A stretch of 25,390 nt of DNA from IMG/VR virus record IMGVR_UViG_3300044641_001637, positions 1 to 25,390 of that record. One strand, 5' to 3'. Below, one piece after another: positions 14,243 to 21,220 of this stretch (within the stretch, counting starts at the first letter, position 1; each line of letters opens with the position of its first letter). The position numbers and the translations under genes were made by a program. The DNA comes from a virus. The notes beneath the pieces are model-generated. The model did no database searches. It worked only from the letters and a program-made list of their open reading frames with translations, and had not been told where the DNA came from.

Positions 14243-14449
14243 CTAGTGTAGGTGTTTATAAAGGTATTCGTCAAGTTTAACGAGGGTCGAAAGTGCTACG
14301 TCTTTGCCGTCTAGGAAATTGTTTATTTGGAAATGGTGAAACTTTCCCGTCTTTTGTTTTATTTCCGTTACTATTTGGTTTCGAGTTCGTGTTTTCAATA
14401 GGTCTTTAATACCGCGCCTAAGCGCTTCGTCTTGAATAAACATGATCAT
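14243..14449 (-). CDS. Small helix-turn-helix protein
   Basis: This 68-residue protein starts MIMFIQDEALRRGIKDLLKT; an internal start at the second ATG (14443) is possible. The part around RNQIVTEIKQKTGKFHHFQI and then NNFLDGKDVALSTLVKLDEY resembles Cro/CI-type helix-turn-helix proteins with a short extension. It is the last gene of the early operon, just before the terminator, where a regulator of the next promoter (32 bases beyond the terminator) would make sense. No operator was identified with certainty. Confidence 0.65.
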   Translation of the reverse strand: MIMFIQDEALRRGIKDLLKTRTRNQIVTEIKQKTGKFHHFQINNFLDGKDVALSTLVKLDEYLYKHLH

Positions 14450-14452
14450 AAG

Positions 14453-14680
14453 TTAAAAGGGTAAGTCGTCGTTTGAAACTACTGGTTGTGCTTGAGGCGC
14501 TACGTATGGTTCGGAAAAAGACGCACTAAAATAACTATTTCCAGCGCTAGACGTTTTAACCCAAAGGGCTATTTCCATTTCTTTTCCGTTTACGTTCACT
14601 TTTCCCCTGTAGTCGGGTTGGTTAGCGCTTGTTTTTTTGTCGTTCTTAAAGATTGCGCCTGAATTTGGTTTGTTTTCCAT
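14453..14680 (-). CDS. DUF736-like small protein with SSB-type C-terminal tip
   Basis: This 75-residue protein, with GAIFKNDKKTSANQPDYRGK near the N-terminus and VNVNGKEMEIALWVKTSSAG after it, resembles the small beta-type DUF736 family (a compact OB-like or beta-barrel fold by memory). It ends in NDDLPF, very like the acidic C-terminal tip of bacterial SSB proteins (DDDIPF), which binds partner proteins. It lies in the same operon as ERF, YqaJ and NinG. A role as single-strand binding or recruiting protein is inferred. Direct DNA binding is not shown by any motif. Confidence 0.6.
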   Translation of the reverse strand: MENKPNSGAIFKNDKKTSANQPDYRGKVNVNGKEMEIALWVKTSSAGNSYFSASFSEPYVAPQAQPVVSNDDLPF

Positions 14681-14691
14681 TATATTTGATT

Positions 14692-15108
14692 TTAAAAGTT
14701 GCTAATAAATGCAATGACTAAAGTTAATGCAATGGCCGTTACTAAAATAATAGTACCGATCGCGGCTAGTTGTTCGCGTTCTTGTCGTTTGTCCATAGCT
14801 TTAGGTTTAGGATTTGAGAATTTAATTTTAATTTGCTTGTCCTTTACGTCCTTTTTGTCCTTTTGACTAGACGCCCAGCTTTTGCGGTATTCAGTCGTTA
14901 GCATGGCTACACGTTTGGCGGTTGCTTTAGTTGGTTTTCTACCTGCCCAAGTGTAAACCGCGCGGTCTACTTTCTTAATGTATCCGTTCGTCTTTAAGAC
15001 GTTAAACACGTCCCAACGCGTTTGGCTTAGTTCGTCAAAGCGAAAGTTTGTCTTTTCGTTCATTTCAATTAATAAGTCTTTGTAAGACTCTAGGTTAAAT
15101 TTTTTCAT
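14692..15108 (-). CDS. Hypothetical protein with C-terminal membrane anchor
   Basis: This 138-residue basic protein contains MKKFNLESYKDLLIEMNEKT and RFDELSQTRWDVFNVLKTNG, with a winged-helix-like look in the first 70 residues (including RAVYTWAGRKPTKAT). The lysine-rich linker is followed by a single C-terminal hydrophobic helix, AAIGTIILVTAIALTLVIAF (about 115-134). The layout suggests a DNA- or protein-binding head tethered to the inner membrane from the cytoplasm. I do not recognise the family. It is translationally coupled to the 52-residue gene by ATGA. Confidence 0.6.
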   Translation of the reverse strand: MKKFNLESYKDLLIEMNEKTNFRFDELSQTRWDVFNVLKTNGYIKKVDRAVYTWAGRKPTKATAKRVAMLTTEYRKSWASSQKDKKDVKDKQIKIKFSNPKPKAMDKRQEREQLAAIGTIILVTAIALTLVIAFISNF

Positions 15109-15263
15109 TGTTCTTCGTTTACTATTTGTAATGTTCCGTTAATTGAATATCCAGTTAATCTAATCAACTGCTCAATGTGGTAAATCAAGTCATCAAGCTC
15201 TACATCCTCGTGGTCAAACTCATAGCTTGCTTTGTGTCCGTAGTGGGTTATTTCTATTTTCAT
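15105..15263 (-). CDS. Hypothetical 52-residue acidic protein
   Basis: A short frame from an ATG at 15263 (ATGA overlap with the previous gene) to a TGA at 15105, again as ATGA with the next. The product begins MKIEITHYGHKASYEFDHED and ends in IRLTGYSINGTLQIVNEEQ. The pattern strand, acidic helix (VELDDLIYHIEQL), strand recalls small proteins that recur in flavobacterial phage early operons. Function unknown. Codon use (GAT, GAG, TTG) is different from its neighbours, possibly a sign of separate origin. Confidence 0.65.
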   Translation of the reverse strand: MKIEITHYGHKASYEFDHEDVELDDLIYHIEQLIRLTGYSINGTLQIVNEEQ

Positions 15264-15454
15264 TGTTCGTCTATTATTTGCACATCAACTTTGACTTTTT
15301 TACCCTCGCTTAATATCTGCGCCAAGTCATCTGCTAAATCTTGAATCAATCGCCAGTTGCTTACGGATATTTTTTCAAGCGTTTGCGTTTCAAAATACTG
15401 CTCGTGGTAGGTAGTACCCTCACCCATTCTTATAAATTCTGTTTGTATTTTCAT
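15260..15454 (-). CDS. Hypothetical 64-residue protein
   Basis: This protein begins MKIQTEFIRMGEGTTYHEQY and continues with a helical part (SNWRLIQDLADDLAQILSEG) ending in KVKVDVQIIDEQ. It has a strand-helix-strand design like its 52-residue neighbour, to which it is coupled by ATGA, and the two may be distant relatives or partners. It is the first gene after the 160-base structured leader, so its expression could depend on that RNA. No motif was recognised. Confidence 0.6.
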   Translation of the reverse strand: MKIQTEFIRMGEGTTYHEQYFETQTLEKISVSNWRLIQDLADDLAQILSEGKKVKVDVQIIDEQ

Positions 15455-15479
15455 TGTTCTTGTTGTTTAAAGGTTTTTA

Positions 15480-15619
15480 AAATGCCTTTTTCCTCGGAAG
15501 GCTAACCTATCTCCCTACGTTGAGAACCGCAGCCAATGCACGGCAGGTTACGTTCAACTCGTCAGTTGCATCTCTCGTTTACATTTCGTGTTTAGATATG
15601 TGGCAATTTTTACCACTTA
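15480..15619 (-). promoter_or_regulatory. Structured intergenic RNA leader with alternative hairpins
   Basis: No gene lies in 15455-15616. On the minus strand the RNA can form CAACT(GACG)AGTTG near 15554-15567. As an alternative, an extended hairpin joins GTTGA with TCAAC (15519-15558), then AACC/GGTT and GCC/GGC inside. The two share GTTG and exclude each other. Further on, GCCTT/AAGGC (about 15484-15502) forms a small hairpin with a few T residues after it. This is a riboswitch-like or attenuator-like layout; no known class was recognised and no ligand is suggested. Confidence 0.4.
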
Positions 15620-15829
15620 TCCTTGTTTAAATTGTTTTACTTCGTCTTTTAGTCGTTCTACGTACAAAGTCGCGTCCATAAGTTCGTCTTGTAGGTGTGT
15701 AAGCCATTCTAAGGCGCTTAGGTCGTTTCTTTCTAGCGTTGTGTTGTATTTCATTATTCCGAGTTTCGAACGTTCGTTAAAACGGGCCAAAACACGTAAC
15801 ACTATTTTGTCTTCTATTTGTTGTTTCAT
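15617..15829 (-). CDS. MazG-like small protein
   Basis: This 70-residue helical protein contains MKYNTTLERNDLSALEWLTH followed by LQDELMDATLYVERLKDEVK. The EWLxHLQDELMDA-LY-ER pattern resembles the metal-binding ExxE...ExxD helices of MazG/dUTPase-like all-alpha nucleotide pyrophosphohydrolases. I recall this short family (RFxxRSKxGxxKYxTTL-R-DL) in many phages. It could hydrolyse non-canonical or damaged nucleotides or simply be a relic; substrate is unknown. Its start overlaps the exonuclease stop as ATGA. Confidence 0.6.
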   Translation of the reverse strand: MKQQIEDKIVLRVLARFNERSKLGIMKYNTTLERNDLSALEWLTHLQDELMDATLYVERLKDEVKQFKQG

Positions 15830-16506
15830 AGGAAATTATAAAGGGTTTCGTAATACTCGCGGCATAGTTCGACGCGTTCTTTAATTTGTTCTATTACTTC
15901 GTCGTCACGTTCGACCTCAAAGACTTTAACACGGCGGTTGTCGGGGATGTGGTCGAAATTGTGGCGCTTTTGTACTTCGTCGATTAGATCCAAACTTTCT
16001 TCTAAAAGATTGGCGTTCCAGTGCGCGCGACGGATTTCGTCTTGAACCATGTCTAGCGGTGTGTTGACTAGGCAGTAGACTAGTAAACTTTTTTGTTTAC
16101 CTGTAAGCCACATGTAGCCCTGTAGTTGGTAGTAATAGTCTTTAGTCGGTATTTCCGTAGCAAAGAACGGGAAAGTCGTAGCATCCCAAGAACTTTTTAC
16201 GTCTAAAAGAATGTCGTTCGTGTTTACGTCGGGCGTACCCATTACCCAGTCGTTGCTAAAGTGTTCGTCGTTCTTCAAGATAAAGCCTAAGTCTAGGACG
16301 TCGCTAGCTAGTTTAATGCTTTCGTCTTCGACTAGGTTACCTTTGTCGGTGTAACGCGAGTTAAACGTTTTGACTATTCCGTATTTTGCTTGTAATACTT
16401 GCTCTTCGACGTATGTCTTAGCCGTTTGGCTGAGTAGTTCGTTTTTAGAACGCGGAGATGTCATGATTTTACCAATCGCTGAGCATCGAACTTTAAAAGT
16501 ATTCAT
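15826..16506 (-). CDS. YqaJ-like PD-(D/E)XK exonuclease
   Basis: This 226-residue nuclease has the features of the YqaJ/lambda-type exonuclease fold. E60 (GNLVEDES), the GTPDV segment with D93, LLDVKSS with D102 and K104, and a Gln-rich helix YYYQLQGYMWL at about 125-134. Such enzymes resect double-stranded ends for an annealing partner, which lies directly upstream (ERF, ATGA overlap). The pair is a classic phage recombination set. The active site residues look complete. Confidence 0.85.
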   Translation of the reverse strand: MNTFKVRCSAIGKIMTSPRSKNELLSQTAKTYVEEQVLQAKYGIVKTFNSRYTDKGNLVEDESIKLASDVLDLGFILKNDEHFSNDWVMGTPDVNTNDILLDVKSSWDATTFPFFATEIPTKDYYYQLQGYMWLTGKQKSLLVYCLVNTPLDMVQDEIRRAHWNANLLEESLDLIDEVQKRHNFDHIPDNRRVKVFEVERDDEVIEQIKERVELCREYYETLYNFL

Positions 16507-17021
16507 ATAGCGTTAAGCATTTCGGTTTGTGACTCAGTTAAAGTAAAGCTAGACGTTATTTTATCCTTAGTAACTTTGCCGTCTACAATTGCTTTACACG
16601 CGTCTTGAAAGCGTTTTGTATCAATAGCGGGTAATTTCTTTACTTGTTCGCCGCTTGCGTCCGTGTCTTTGTCCGTAACAAGTCCTAAAGACGAACTAAG
16701 GGCATAACGTCGGTAATATGTAACCCCCGAACCAAAGCTTTGAAAGTCGTTCATACCTTTAAGCGTTACGTGCGGTATTGCAACTTTGCTTTCTAGGTTC
16801 TCACCGCTTTCTACGTGGAAAATTAGCGTTACAATGTAATCAATACCCTCTTTAGTGTCGAGCATTTGGGTAAAGCCTAGCCCGTGTTTTTTTAGTAGCG
16901 GGTTAATCTTGTCGAAAATAGCGGGTAAGTCGGCGTAAGAATAGCCGAAGCCCTGAGTTCCTTTGTGAATTACTGGCACTTCTTGTTGAAACGCTGCCAA
17001 AGCTTTAAATAAATTTTTCAT
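16503..17021 (-). CDS. erf: ERF-family single-strand annealing protein
   Basis: This 172-residue protein begins MKNLFKALAAFQQEVPVIHK and contains GYSYADLPAIFDKINPLLKK and a GSGVTYYRRYALSSSLGL region (about residues 106-123), a hallmark of ERF proteins. They anneal complementary single strands for recombination and genome circularisation or repair. It is followed by the exonuclease (ATGA) and preceded by NinG. The usual C-terminal part is short here (ends SQTEMLNAI). The start follows an AACAAGAACA leader. Confidence 0.88.
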   Translation of the reverse strand: MKNLFKALAAFQQEVPVIHKGTQGFGYSYADLPAIFDKINPLLKKHGLGFTQMLDTKEGIDYIVTLIFHVESGENLESKVAIPHVTLKGMNDFQSFGSGVTYYRRYALSSSLGLVTDKDTDASGEQVKKLPAIDTKRFQDACKAIVDGKVTKDKITSSFTLTESQTEMLNAI

Positions 17022-17048
17022 GTTCTTGTTTTTAATTGTTTTGATATG

Positions 17049-17077
17049 CGAATATAGTCATTATATTTCAATTCAAA
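17049..17077 (-). promoter_or_regulatory. Possible internal promoter before erf
   Basis: On the minus strand TTTG (17074-17077, in the end of ninG) lies 17 bases from TATATTCG (17049-17056), one mismatch from the -7 consensus TAnnTTTG. It would give the recombination genes a separate start. The operon is otherwise closely packed, so this gap of 46 bases is unusual. Confidence 0.4.
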
Positions 17078-17601
17078 CTATTTTTTTGCAAAATTTTAAT
17101 TTTTTCTTTGTACGTATGTATTATGTACTTCAATTCGTCGGGTGTGTACTTGCGTGTTTCGTGGGCTTTTTCGTGTAACTCTAGCAGACGTTCAGGGCCT
17201 ATTCGCTTTTCTATTCCTATTTGGTATTCTAATAAGTTCCCGTGTTTGTATCGGTTGCACGTTACACATTGAGCATGCACGTTGTCTTCGTTAAACGTAA
17301 CGGCTTTGTGTCCGCCCATACTGAAATAATGCCCCGCGTCGTACTTTTCGCCTAAAGAACCGCCGCAACTTACGCAAGGTTTTCCTTGATCGCGAAGACG
17401 GACAAACGTATTAAATACCTTTTGGGCTTCTTTAAGCCAGTCCGTTGTCGTTTTAAGGTCGTTTTTTAGCTTGGCCTTAGTCTTTTTCCATTCCTTTTGC
17501 TTTACGTCTTCTACAAAGGCTTTTATACATTCGTCTTTTAAACAAAACTTTTGGTTAAAGCGGACGGGTTCGAACTTGTCTTTGCAGTTTTTACACCTCA
17601 T
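17068..17601 (-). CDS. ninG: NinG/Rap-like recombination nuclease
   Basis: This 177-residue protein has an N-terminal zinc-type motif, CKNCKDKF with C3 and C6, then C20 and C25. The core HNH-like region has C76 and C79 (KPCVSCGG), YDAGHYFSMGGH (about 87-98), and NVHAQCVTCNRYKHGN (about 107-122). The order and spacing match lambda NinG (Rap), a structure-specific nuclease that resolves recombination joints. It is coupled to the methyltransferase by ATGA and precedes erf, which supports the role. The C-terminal helix is Lys-rich. Confidence 0.88.
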   Translation of the reverse strand: MRCKNCKDKFEPVRFNQKFCLKDECIKAFVEDVKQKEWKKTKAKLKNDLKTTTDWLKEAQKVFNTFVRLRDQGKPCVSCGGSLGEKYDAGHYFSMGGHKAVTFNEDNVHAQCVTCNRYKHGNLLEYQIGIEKRIGPERLLELHEKAHETRKYTPDELKYIIHTYKEKIKILQKNSLN

Positions 17602-18857
17602 AATGGCAATTGCTTTAAAATTTTATACAATACGTTTACAACTATTGAATTGCCAGCTTGTTTATAAGCTTGTGAGTCGGAAACAGGCCAAGTGAATGTA
17701 TCAGGAAAGTCCATCAATCGAAAGCATTCGCGCGGTGTCAGTCTGCGGATATTATGATTTTCACTTATTAAACCTTCCTTTTGTGGATTTGGATTAGCTA
17801 AAAGCGTGTCGTAATATTCTTGATTTTTTAAAATCAGCTCTTTATCCTTAAAAGTACCTGAATCTTTTCCTGTTTTTTGAAAATGTTCTCTTCGTCTTTT
17901 CTTCTCTTCTTCTGATCGACCAAAAGAACAAACCATAACTGCTTGGTTACAAGAGGTATCTAAAGTCTGAGCCACTCCTTTTCCTACCCTTCCTCTTCTA
18001 GTTTTTGAGTTAGGTACACTGAAATTTATTGAATCACCTTCCGAAGCTTCCTCATATCCTTTGGACGTTGCTGATTTGATTTTAAGTTTATTTGTATCAA
18101 AACAAGGGGTATCACCCCCAACTATTATACATGGACTAAAATCTTGATTGAAGTCAATTGGTTTTGATTGTTGAAATTTGGTAGATGTAACAAATTTTAC
18201 CATCTTTTCACTCAAAAAATACTTAGCATCAACTTCCTCTTCAATAATATCTTTCAATCTTTTAGTCAAATGCTCTTCTCGTGGGAATTGAAATTGGTTG
18301 TCAGCATCATCTCTAATGCCAATCAAGAAAACTCTCTCACGATTCTGCGGAACTCCATGATGCTTTGCGTTTAGAACTTTCCAATATAAATGATACGGAA
18401 CTGAATCTTCGTAAGGGAATAAAACCGGAAGTCCATTAACTGACTTTCCTCCAAGCATGTTGACCCACTCCTTAAAAGTTCGGCCACCATCATCAGAAAG
18501 CAATCCTTTAACGTTTTCAAATATAAAAAAGCGCGGTTTGTTTATTTGAATAAACTCGTGTGAGTTGAAAAATAAAATGCCTCTCTTATCTTCTTTTCCA
18601 AGTCGCTTACCTGCCAAGCTAAACGCCTGACAGGGTGGGCTAGTCATATAAATATCTAACGACTCCTTAGGAATTTCCCTTTCGTAGACATTTGTAGGGT
18701 AATATTTAGGTTCTCCGTAGTTATGTATAAATGTTTGACGCGCGTATTTATCCATGTCGCAAGCAAATACTTCTTCGTAATTTACGCCTAATCTAATCAA
18801 TGCTTGGTTAAATGCTCCAACCCCGCTAAAGTCTGATCCTACTTTAATTGTTTTCAT
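17598..18857 (-). CDS. DNA cytosine-5 methyltransferase
   Basis: This 419-residue enzyme transfers a methyl group from S-adenosylmethionine to C5 of cytosine. Motif I is DFSGVGAF (9-16), motif IV PPCQAFS with catalytic C76, motif VI ENV (114-116), motif VIII QNRERV (171-176), motif IX RLTPREC (about 372), and motif X QAGNS (about 403). The target recognition part lies between VIII and IX. No nuclease gene is next to it, so it probably protects the phage from host restriction or controls gene expression. From about residue 65 onward codons shift toward GAT, GGA, AGA and GTT, unlike its neighbours and its own first part, a sign of mosaic origin. Confidence 0.93.
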   Translation of the reverse strand: MKTIKVGSDFSGVGAFNQALIRLGVNYEEVFACDMDKYARQTFIHNYGEPKYYPTNVYEREIPKESLDIYMTSPPCQAFSLAGKRLGKEDKRGILFFNSHEFIQINKPRFFIFENVKGLLSDDGGRTFKEWVNMLGGKSVNGLPVLFPYEDSVPYHLYWKVLNAKHHGVPQNRERVFLIGIRDDADNQFQFPREEHLTKRLKDIIEEEVDAKYFLSEKMVKFVTSTKFQQSKPIDFNQDFSPCIIVGGDTPCFDTNKLKIKSATSKGYEEASEGDSINFSVPNSKTRRGRVGKGVAQTLDTSCNQAVMVCSFGRSEEEKKRRREHFQKTGKDSGTFKDKELILKNQEYYDTLLANPNPQKEGLISENHNIRRLTPRECFRLMDFPDTFTWPVSDSQAYKQAGNSIVVNVLYKILKQLPL

Positions 18858-19063
18858 ATGTAATACTTTTTATATTGGTCTTTCTTAACGTCTACTTCTA
18901 ATTTACGCAAGTCCCTAATGTAAGAGGATGCCCACTTAGGATGGACGCTTAATAAGTTGGATATTGACATCAAAGGGCGGGGCTTTTCTTGTAAGAAAGG
19001 TATTAAAAGCAATATCTTTTTTTGCTTAGGTTCGTAGAGCTTGTCGAATTTTTGTTGGTTCAT
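18854..19063 (-). CDS. Small putative winged-helix/HTH protein
   Basis: This 69-residue basic protein begins MNQQKFDKLYEPKQKKILLL and contains SISNLLSVHPKWASSYIRDL, a pattern like a helix-turn-helix with a recognition helix (HPKWASSYIRDLRKL). It is coupled to the methyltransferase gene by ATGA. A role as a repressor or as a structural DNA-binding protein is possible but not shown. No known family was recognised. Confidence 0.55.
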   Translation of the reverse strand: MNQQKFDKLYEPKQKKILLLIPFLQEKPRPLMSISNLLSVHPKWASSYIRDLRKLEVDVKKDQYKKYYI

Positions 19064-19239
19064 AGGTTATTTTTTTCGTTTTCCTGTAATTTTTCTGCCA
19101 TTACTTTAGACTCCATAAAGCCAGCTAAAAGACCCGTGTACATAAATACGCCTAATTCGTCTTGCGTTTCTAAACATCTATTTACTAGTTCTATTTTTTG
19201 GTCTAGTTGTTCAATGAGCATTTGTAGCGGTGTTTTCAT
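19060..19239 (-). CDS. Hypothetical 59-residue helical protein
   Basis: ATG at 19239 (ATGA with the previous gene) to TGA at 19060 (ATGA with the next) gives MKTPLQMLIEQLDQKIELVN, then GVFMYTGLLAGFMESKVMAE and a charged tail. The first half is an amphipathic helix with one cysteine. The second has a moderately hydrophobic stretch (VFMYTGLLAGFM) that is too short for a sure membrane span. Function unknown. The double ATGA coupling on both sides is strong support that it is a real gene. Confidence 0.7.
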   Translation of the reverse strand: MKTPLQMLIEQLDQKIELVNRCLETQDELGVFMYTGLLAGFMESKVMAEKLQENEKNNL

Positions 19240-19532
19240 AGTTCTACATCTTTAAATTTTAGTTCGTTTTTCAGTTCGTCGTAAGCTACGCGTAGTTGCG
19301 CGTTGCGTCTAGCTAGTTGGTTTAGTTCGCGGTTCAAACTTACTATTTCGTTTTGCATTTCGATTAGGACAAGCTCGGTTTTTAGTAATAGTTCTTCGCT
19401 ATCCTTACCGCCGTTAATGTAGTCCTTTGCTTCTGGCTTGTCCTTTTCGAGTTTTAAGCGTACGTTTTTAATTCGTTCGCGGACTACCCAAATTGTGTTC
19501 TTAGCCCATAAAATTTTCAAGTCTAGTTGCAT
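19236..19532 (-). CDS. Coiled-coil protein
   Basis: The ATG at 19532, one base after the stop of the ATPase gene, gives a 98-residue protein that is nearly all helix. MQLDLKILWAKNTIWVVRER is followed by VRLKLEKDKPEAKDYINGG and a long heptad-like segment (ELLLKTELVLIEMQNEIVSL, then NRELNQLARRNAQLRVAYDE). A longer frame to 19565 exists but would overlap the ATPase gene. It could be a replication accessory or loader partner of the adjacent ATPase; that is position only. Confidence 0.6.
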   Translation of the reverse strand: MQLDLKILWAKNTIWVVRERIKNVRLKLEKDKPEAKDYINGGKDSEELLLKTELVLIEMQNEIVSLNRELNQLARRNAQLRVAYDELKNELKFKDVEL

Positions 19533-19533
19533 T

Positions 19534-20463
19534 TTAAAAAGGTTTGAAGTTGCGTAATTTTTCACTTGTCGAAATAATTCCGTCCGTTATTTTGTTTTGT
19601 ACTTCTTTTGGTCGGTGTTTTTGTAGGGGGTCGATTCCGTTAATTGTAAACCCTAACCCACTATTAAAGTCGCAAACTACTGGGTAGTCAATTTCGGTAT
19701 GTTTGCCGCCAGTTTCGGTGTCCTTAACTTTTTCGACGTTAACCCACGTTTTAAATTTATACTCAGGATGTTTAATTAAGCGGTGTATTACTAACATGTC
19801 ATCGCATCGGTTTAAGAAAGCCTTGCCGCCCTCAACGTGATCTTTTAAAGGTGCTTTTAAATGCCCTTTTAGTTCGCCATCGGTGTATAGGTTACCGCTT
19901 CGACCGCTTTCAGTATTCGGGTGCGTGTTTATGTAGATAGTCATTCCTGTTTTATTGACAAATTGACGGGCAGTATTCATAAATTCGTAATTCCCAGCAA
20001 ACGACATTTCGCGGTCTAGGCCCGTGAATGGATCAATAAGCCCCACTTTGCACCCACTTTGTGCAAATAGCGCCAATATTTCTTCTGGTTTGTACAAATT
20101 AGAGTTGTCTACGAACGAAAAGTATTGTTCTAAGTACGCAACGTCGCCCGAAATTTGTGAATGCGTTAATTTACTAAAGTGTTTACCCCGATACATTTGC
20201 ACCATGTCGCGCAAAATTTGCCCCTTTTGATTTTCACCCGACCAAATGCAGAACGTTAAGTCATGCTTTAAAGCTAGGGTAAGGAAATACCAATTTATCC
20301 AGTACGTTTTCCCTACGTTGTCATGGCCTAGAATTATGTTTAGTTGCTTAGGTTTGAATTTAAGGTGTTCGTCTAGGTAGCAATCTAAGCCAAGCCCTTG
20401 TTTTATCTTGCCGTCCCTTACGTCTAGTAAGTATTGCAGCGCGTCGCCTTGTTTGAGTAGCAT
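19534..20463 (-). CDS. RecA/DnaB-type replicative ATPase
   Basis: This 309-residue protein has a P-loop GHDNVGKT (46-53), a Walker B-like VGLIDPF (140-146) and a THPN motif at 180-183. It resembles the RecA-like cores of phage replicative helicases (RepA/DnaB type) but lacks the DnaB N-terminal domain. The C-terminal part has ERCD-like features (GKAFLNRCDDMLVIHRLIKH), which recall AAA_25-type proteins. It lies just after the replisome-organiser-like gene, as in many phages. Helicase activity is inferred; no primase domain is seen. Confidence 0.85.
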   Translation of the reverse strand: MLLKQGDALQYLLDVRDGKIKQGLGLDCYLDEHLKFKPKQLNIILGHDNVGKTYWINWYFLTLALKHDLTFCIWSGENQKGQILRDMVQMYRGKHFSKLTHSQISGDVAYLEQYFSFVDNSNLYKPEEILALFAQSGCKVGLIDPFTGLDREMSFAGNYEFMNTARQFVNKTGMTIYINTHPNTESGRSGNLYTDGELKGHLKAPLKDHVEGGKAFLNRCDDMLVIHRLIKHPEYKFKTWVNVEKVKDTETGGKHTEIDYPVVCDFNSGLGFTINGIDPLQKHRPKEVQNKITDGIISTSEKLRNFKPF

Positions 20464-20464
20464 T

Positions 20465-21109
20465 TTAATTGTTTTTAAGTGCGGTTAGTAAGCGGTCGTT
20501 TTCTTGTTCTAGCCAATTAGCGTTAAAACCTTTCCAAGAACGCTCTACGCAAGTACGTAAAATTCTGTTTTTGTCGCCCCCGTGTTTTTGTACTTGGCTC
20601 ATGAACGAGTTAAAAGCGGTTTGAGTATTTACGGCCTTTAATTGTTTACGAACTTCGACCCATTCACGTGCTAACTTTTCGTCAAAACCATGCTCTAAAA
20701 GAGAAGCTAAAAAACTATATTTACTATTCTTTATTTCTTTTTCTTCTTCTTTATCTTTAATGCTAGAGCCTTGCTTTAGCGACGCTTTAGCCTTGCTTAA
20801 GCCACCCTTACGCCCAGACTCACTCAGTTTCAAGCGTTTACACTCAATTTCTTTACGCTCTTTATCCAAAAACGAAATTACAATTTTATTTTTTTTCGTC
20901 TTTAAATAATTTTTTTCAATTAAAATTTCGACTATTCTAGCGTTCCTTAAGCGTAGCTTAGCTTCATCAATGGTTAGGTCGTTATTCCTATTCCAGTATT
21001 CGGCGCAAACACTAATAAATGCGCCTTGCAACTCGAACGGCTCGTAGCTTATATTGCCCGTAATCCATTCAGTCGCATTAAATTTAAAAAATGGTAGTTC
21101 TTTGCTCAT
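20465..21109 (-). CDS. Replisome-organiser-like replication initiator
   Basis: This 214-residue protein opens MSKELPFFKFNATEWITGNI, a start common to the winged-helix N-terminus of phage replisome organisers (DnaD/O-like). The sequence ELQGAFISVCAEYWNRNNDL is characteristic. A basic linker (LSESGRKGGLSKAKASLKQG) leads to a second helical part, EHGFDEKLAREWVEVRKQLK. It would bind the origin and load the adjacent ATPase. The start lies just after an attenuator-like RNA region, and GTGCAG 4-9 bases before the ATG can pair with part of that RNA. Confidence 0.8.
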   Translation of the reverse strand: MSKELPFFKFNATEWITGNISYEPFELQGAFISVCAEYWNRNNDLTIDEAKLRLRNARIVEILIEKNYLKTKKNKIVISFLDKERKEIECKRLKLSESGRKGGLSKAKASLKQGSSIKDKEEEKEIKNSKYSFLASLLEHGFDEKLAREWVEVRKQLKAVNTQTAFNSFMSQVQKHGGDKNRILRTCVERSWKGFNANWLEQENDRLLTALKNN

Positions 21110-21113
21110 TTTA

Positions 21114-21220
21114 CTGCACTAAAATAAAAAAGCCTCGTCGGGTTTCGTGGTGCAGCACTACTCCCCAATGAGGCTTAAATGTTTTACATGGGTCTGCACA
21201 CCCGTACAAATGTAACATTT
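21114..21220 (-). promoter_or_regulatory. Attenuator-like RNA element before replication gene
   Basis: On the minus strand hairpin 1 is about 21177-21220 (AAATGTT with AACATTT, GGGT/ACCC with loop GTGCAG). Hairpin 2 is 21130-21176: stem AAGCCTC/GAGGCTT, GGG/CCC and an inner stem with CTGCAC. A T-rich run (21121-21130) follows, as in an intrinsic terminator. CTGCAC in hairpin 2 is perfectly complementary to the loop of hairpin 1 and to GTGCAG just before the start codon at 21109. This could switch between termination, hairpin contact and masking of the start. Confidence 0.55.

Noticed and set aside
15519-15567. Hammerhead ribozyme from the CTGACGA sequence
   Set aside because: The conserved GAA after stem II and a matching stem I strand are missing, so the core is incomplete.
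15480-15600. tRNA-like folding (TTCAACT loop on the plus strand)
   Set aside because: The T-arm stem has a mismatch, and no acceptor stem partner exists at the right distance.
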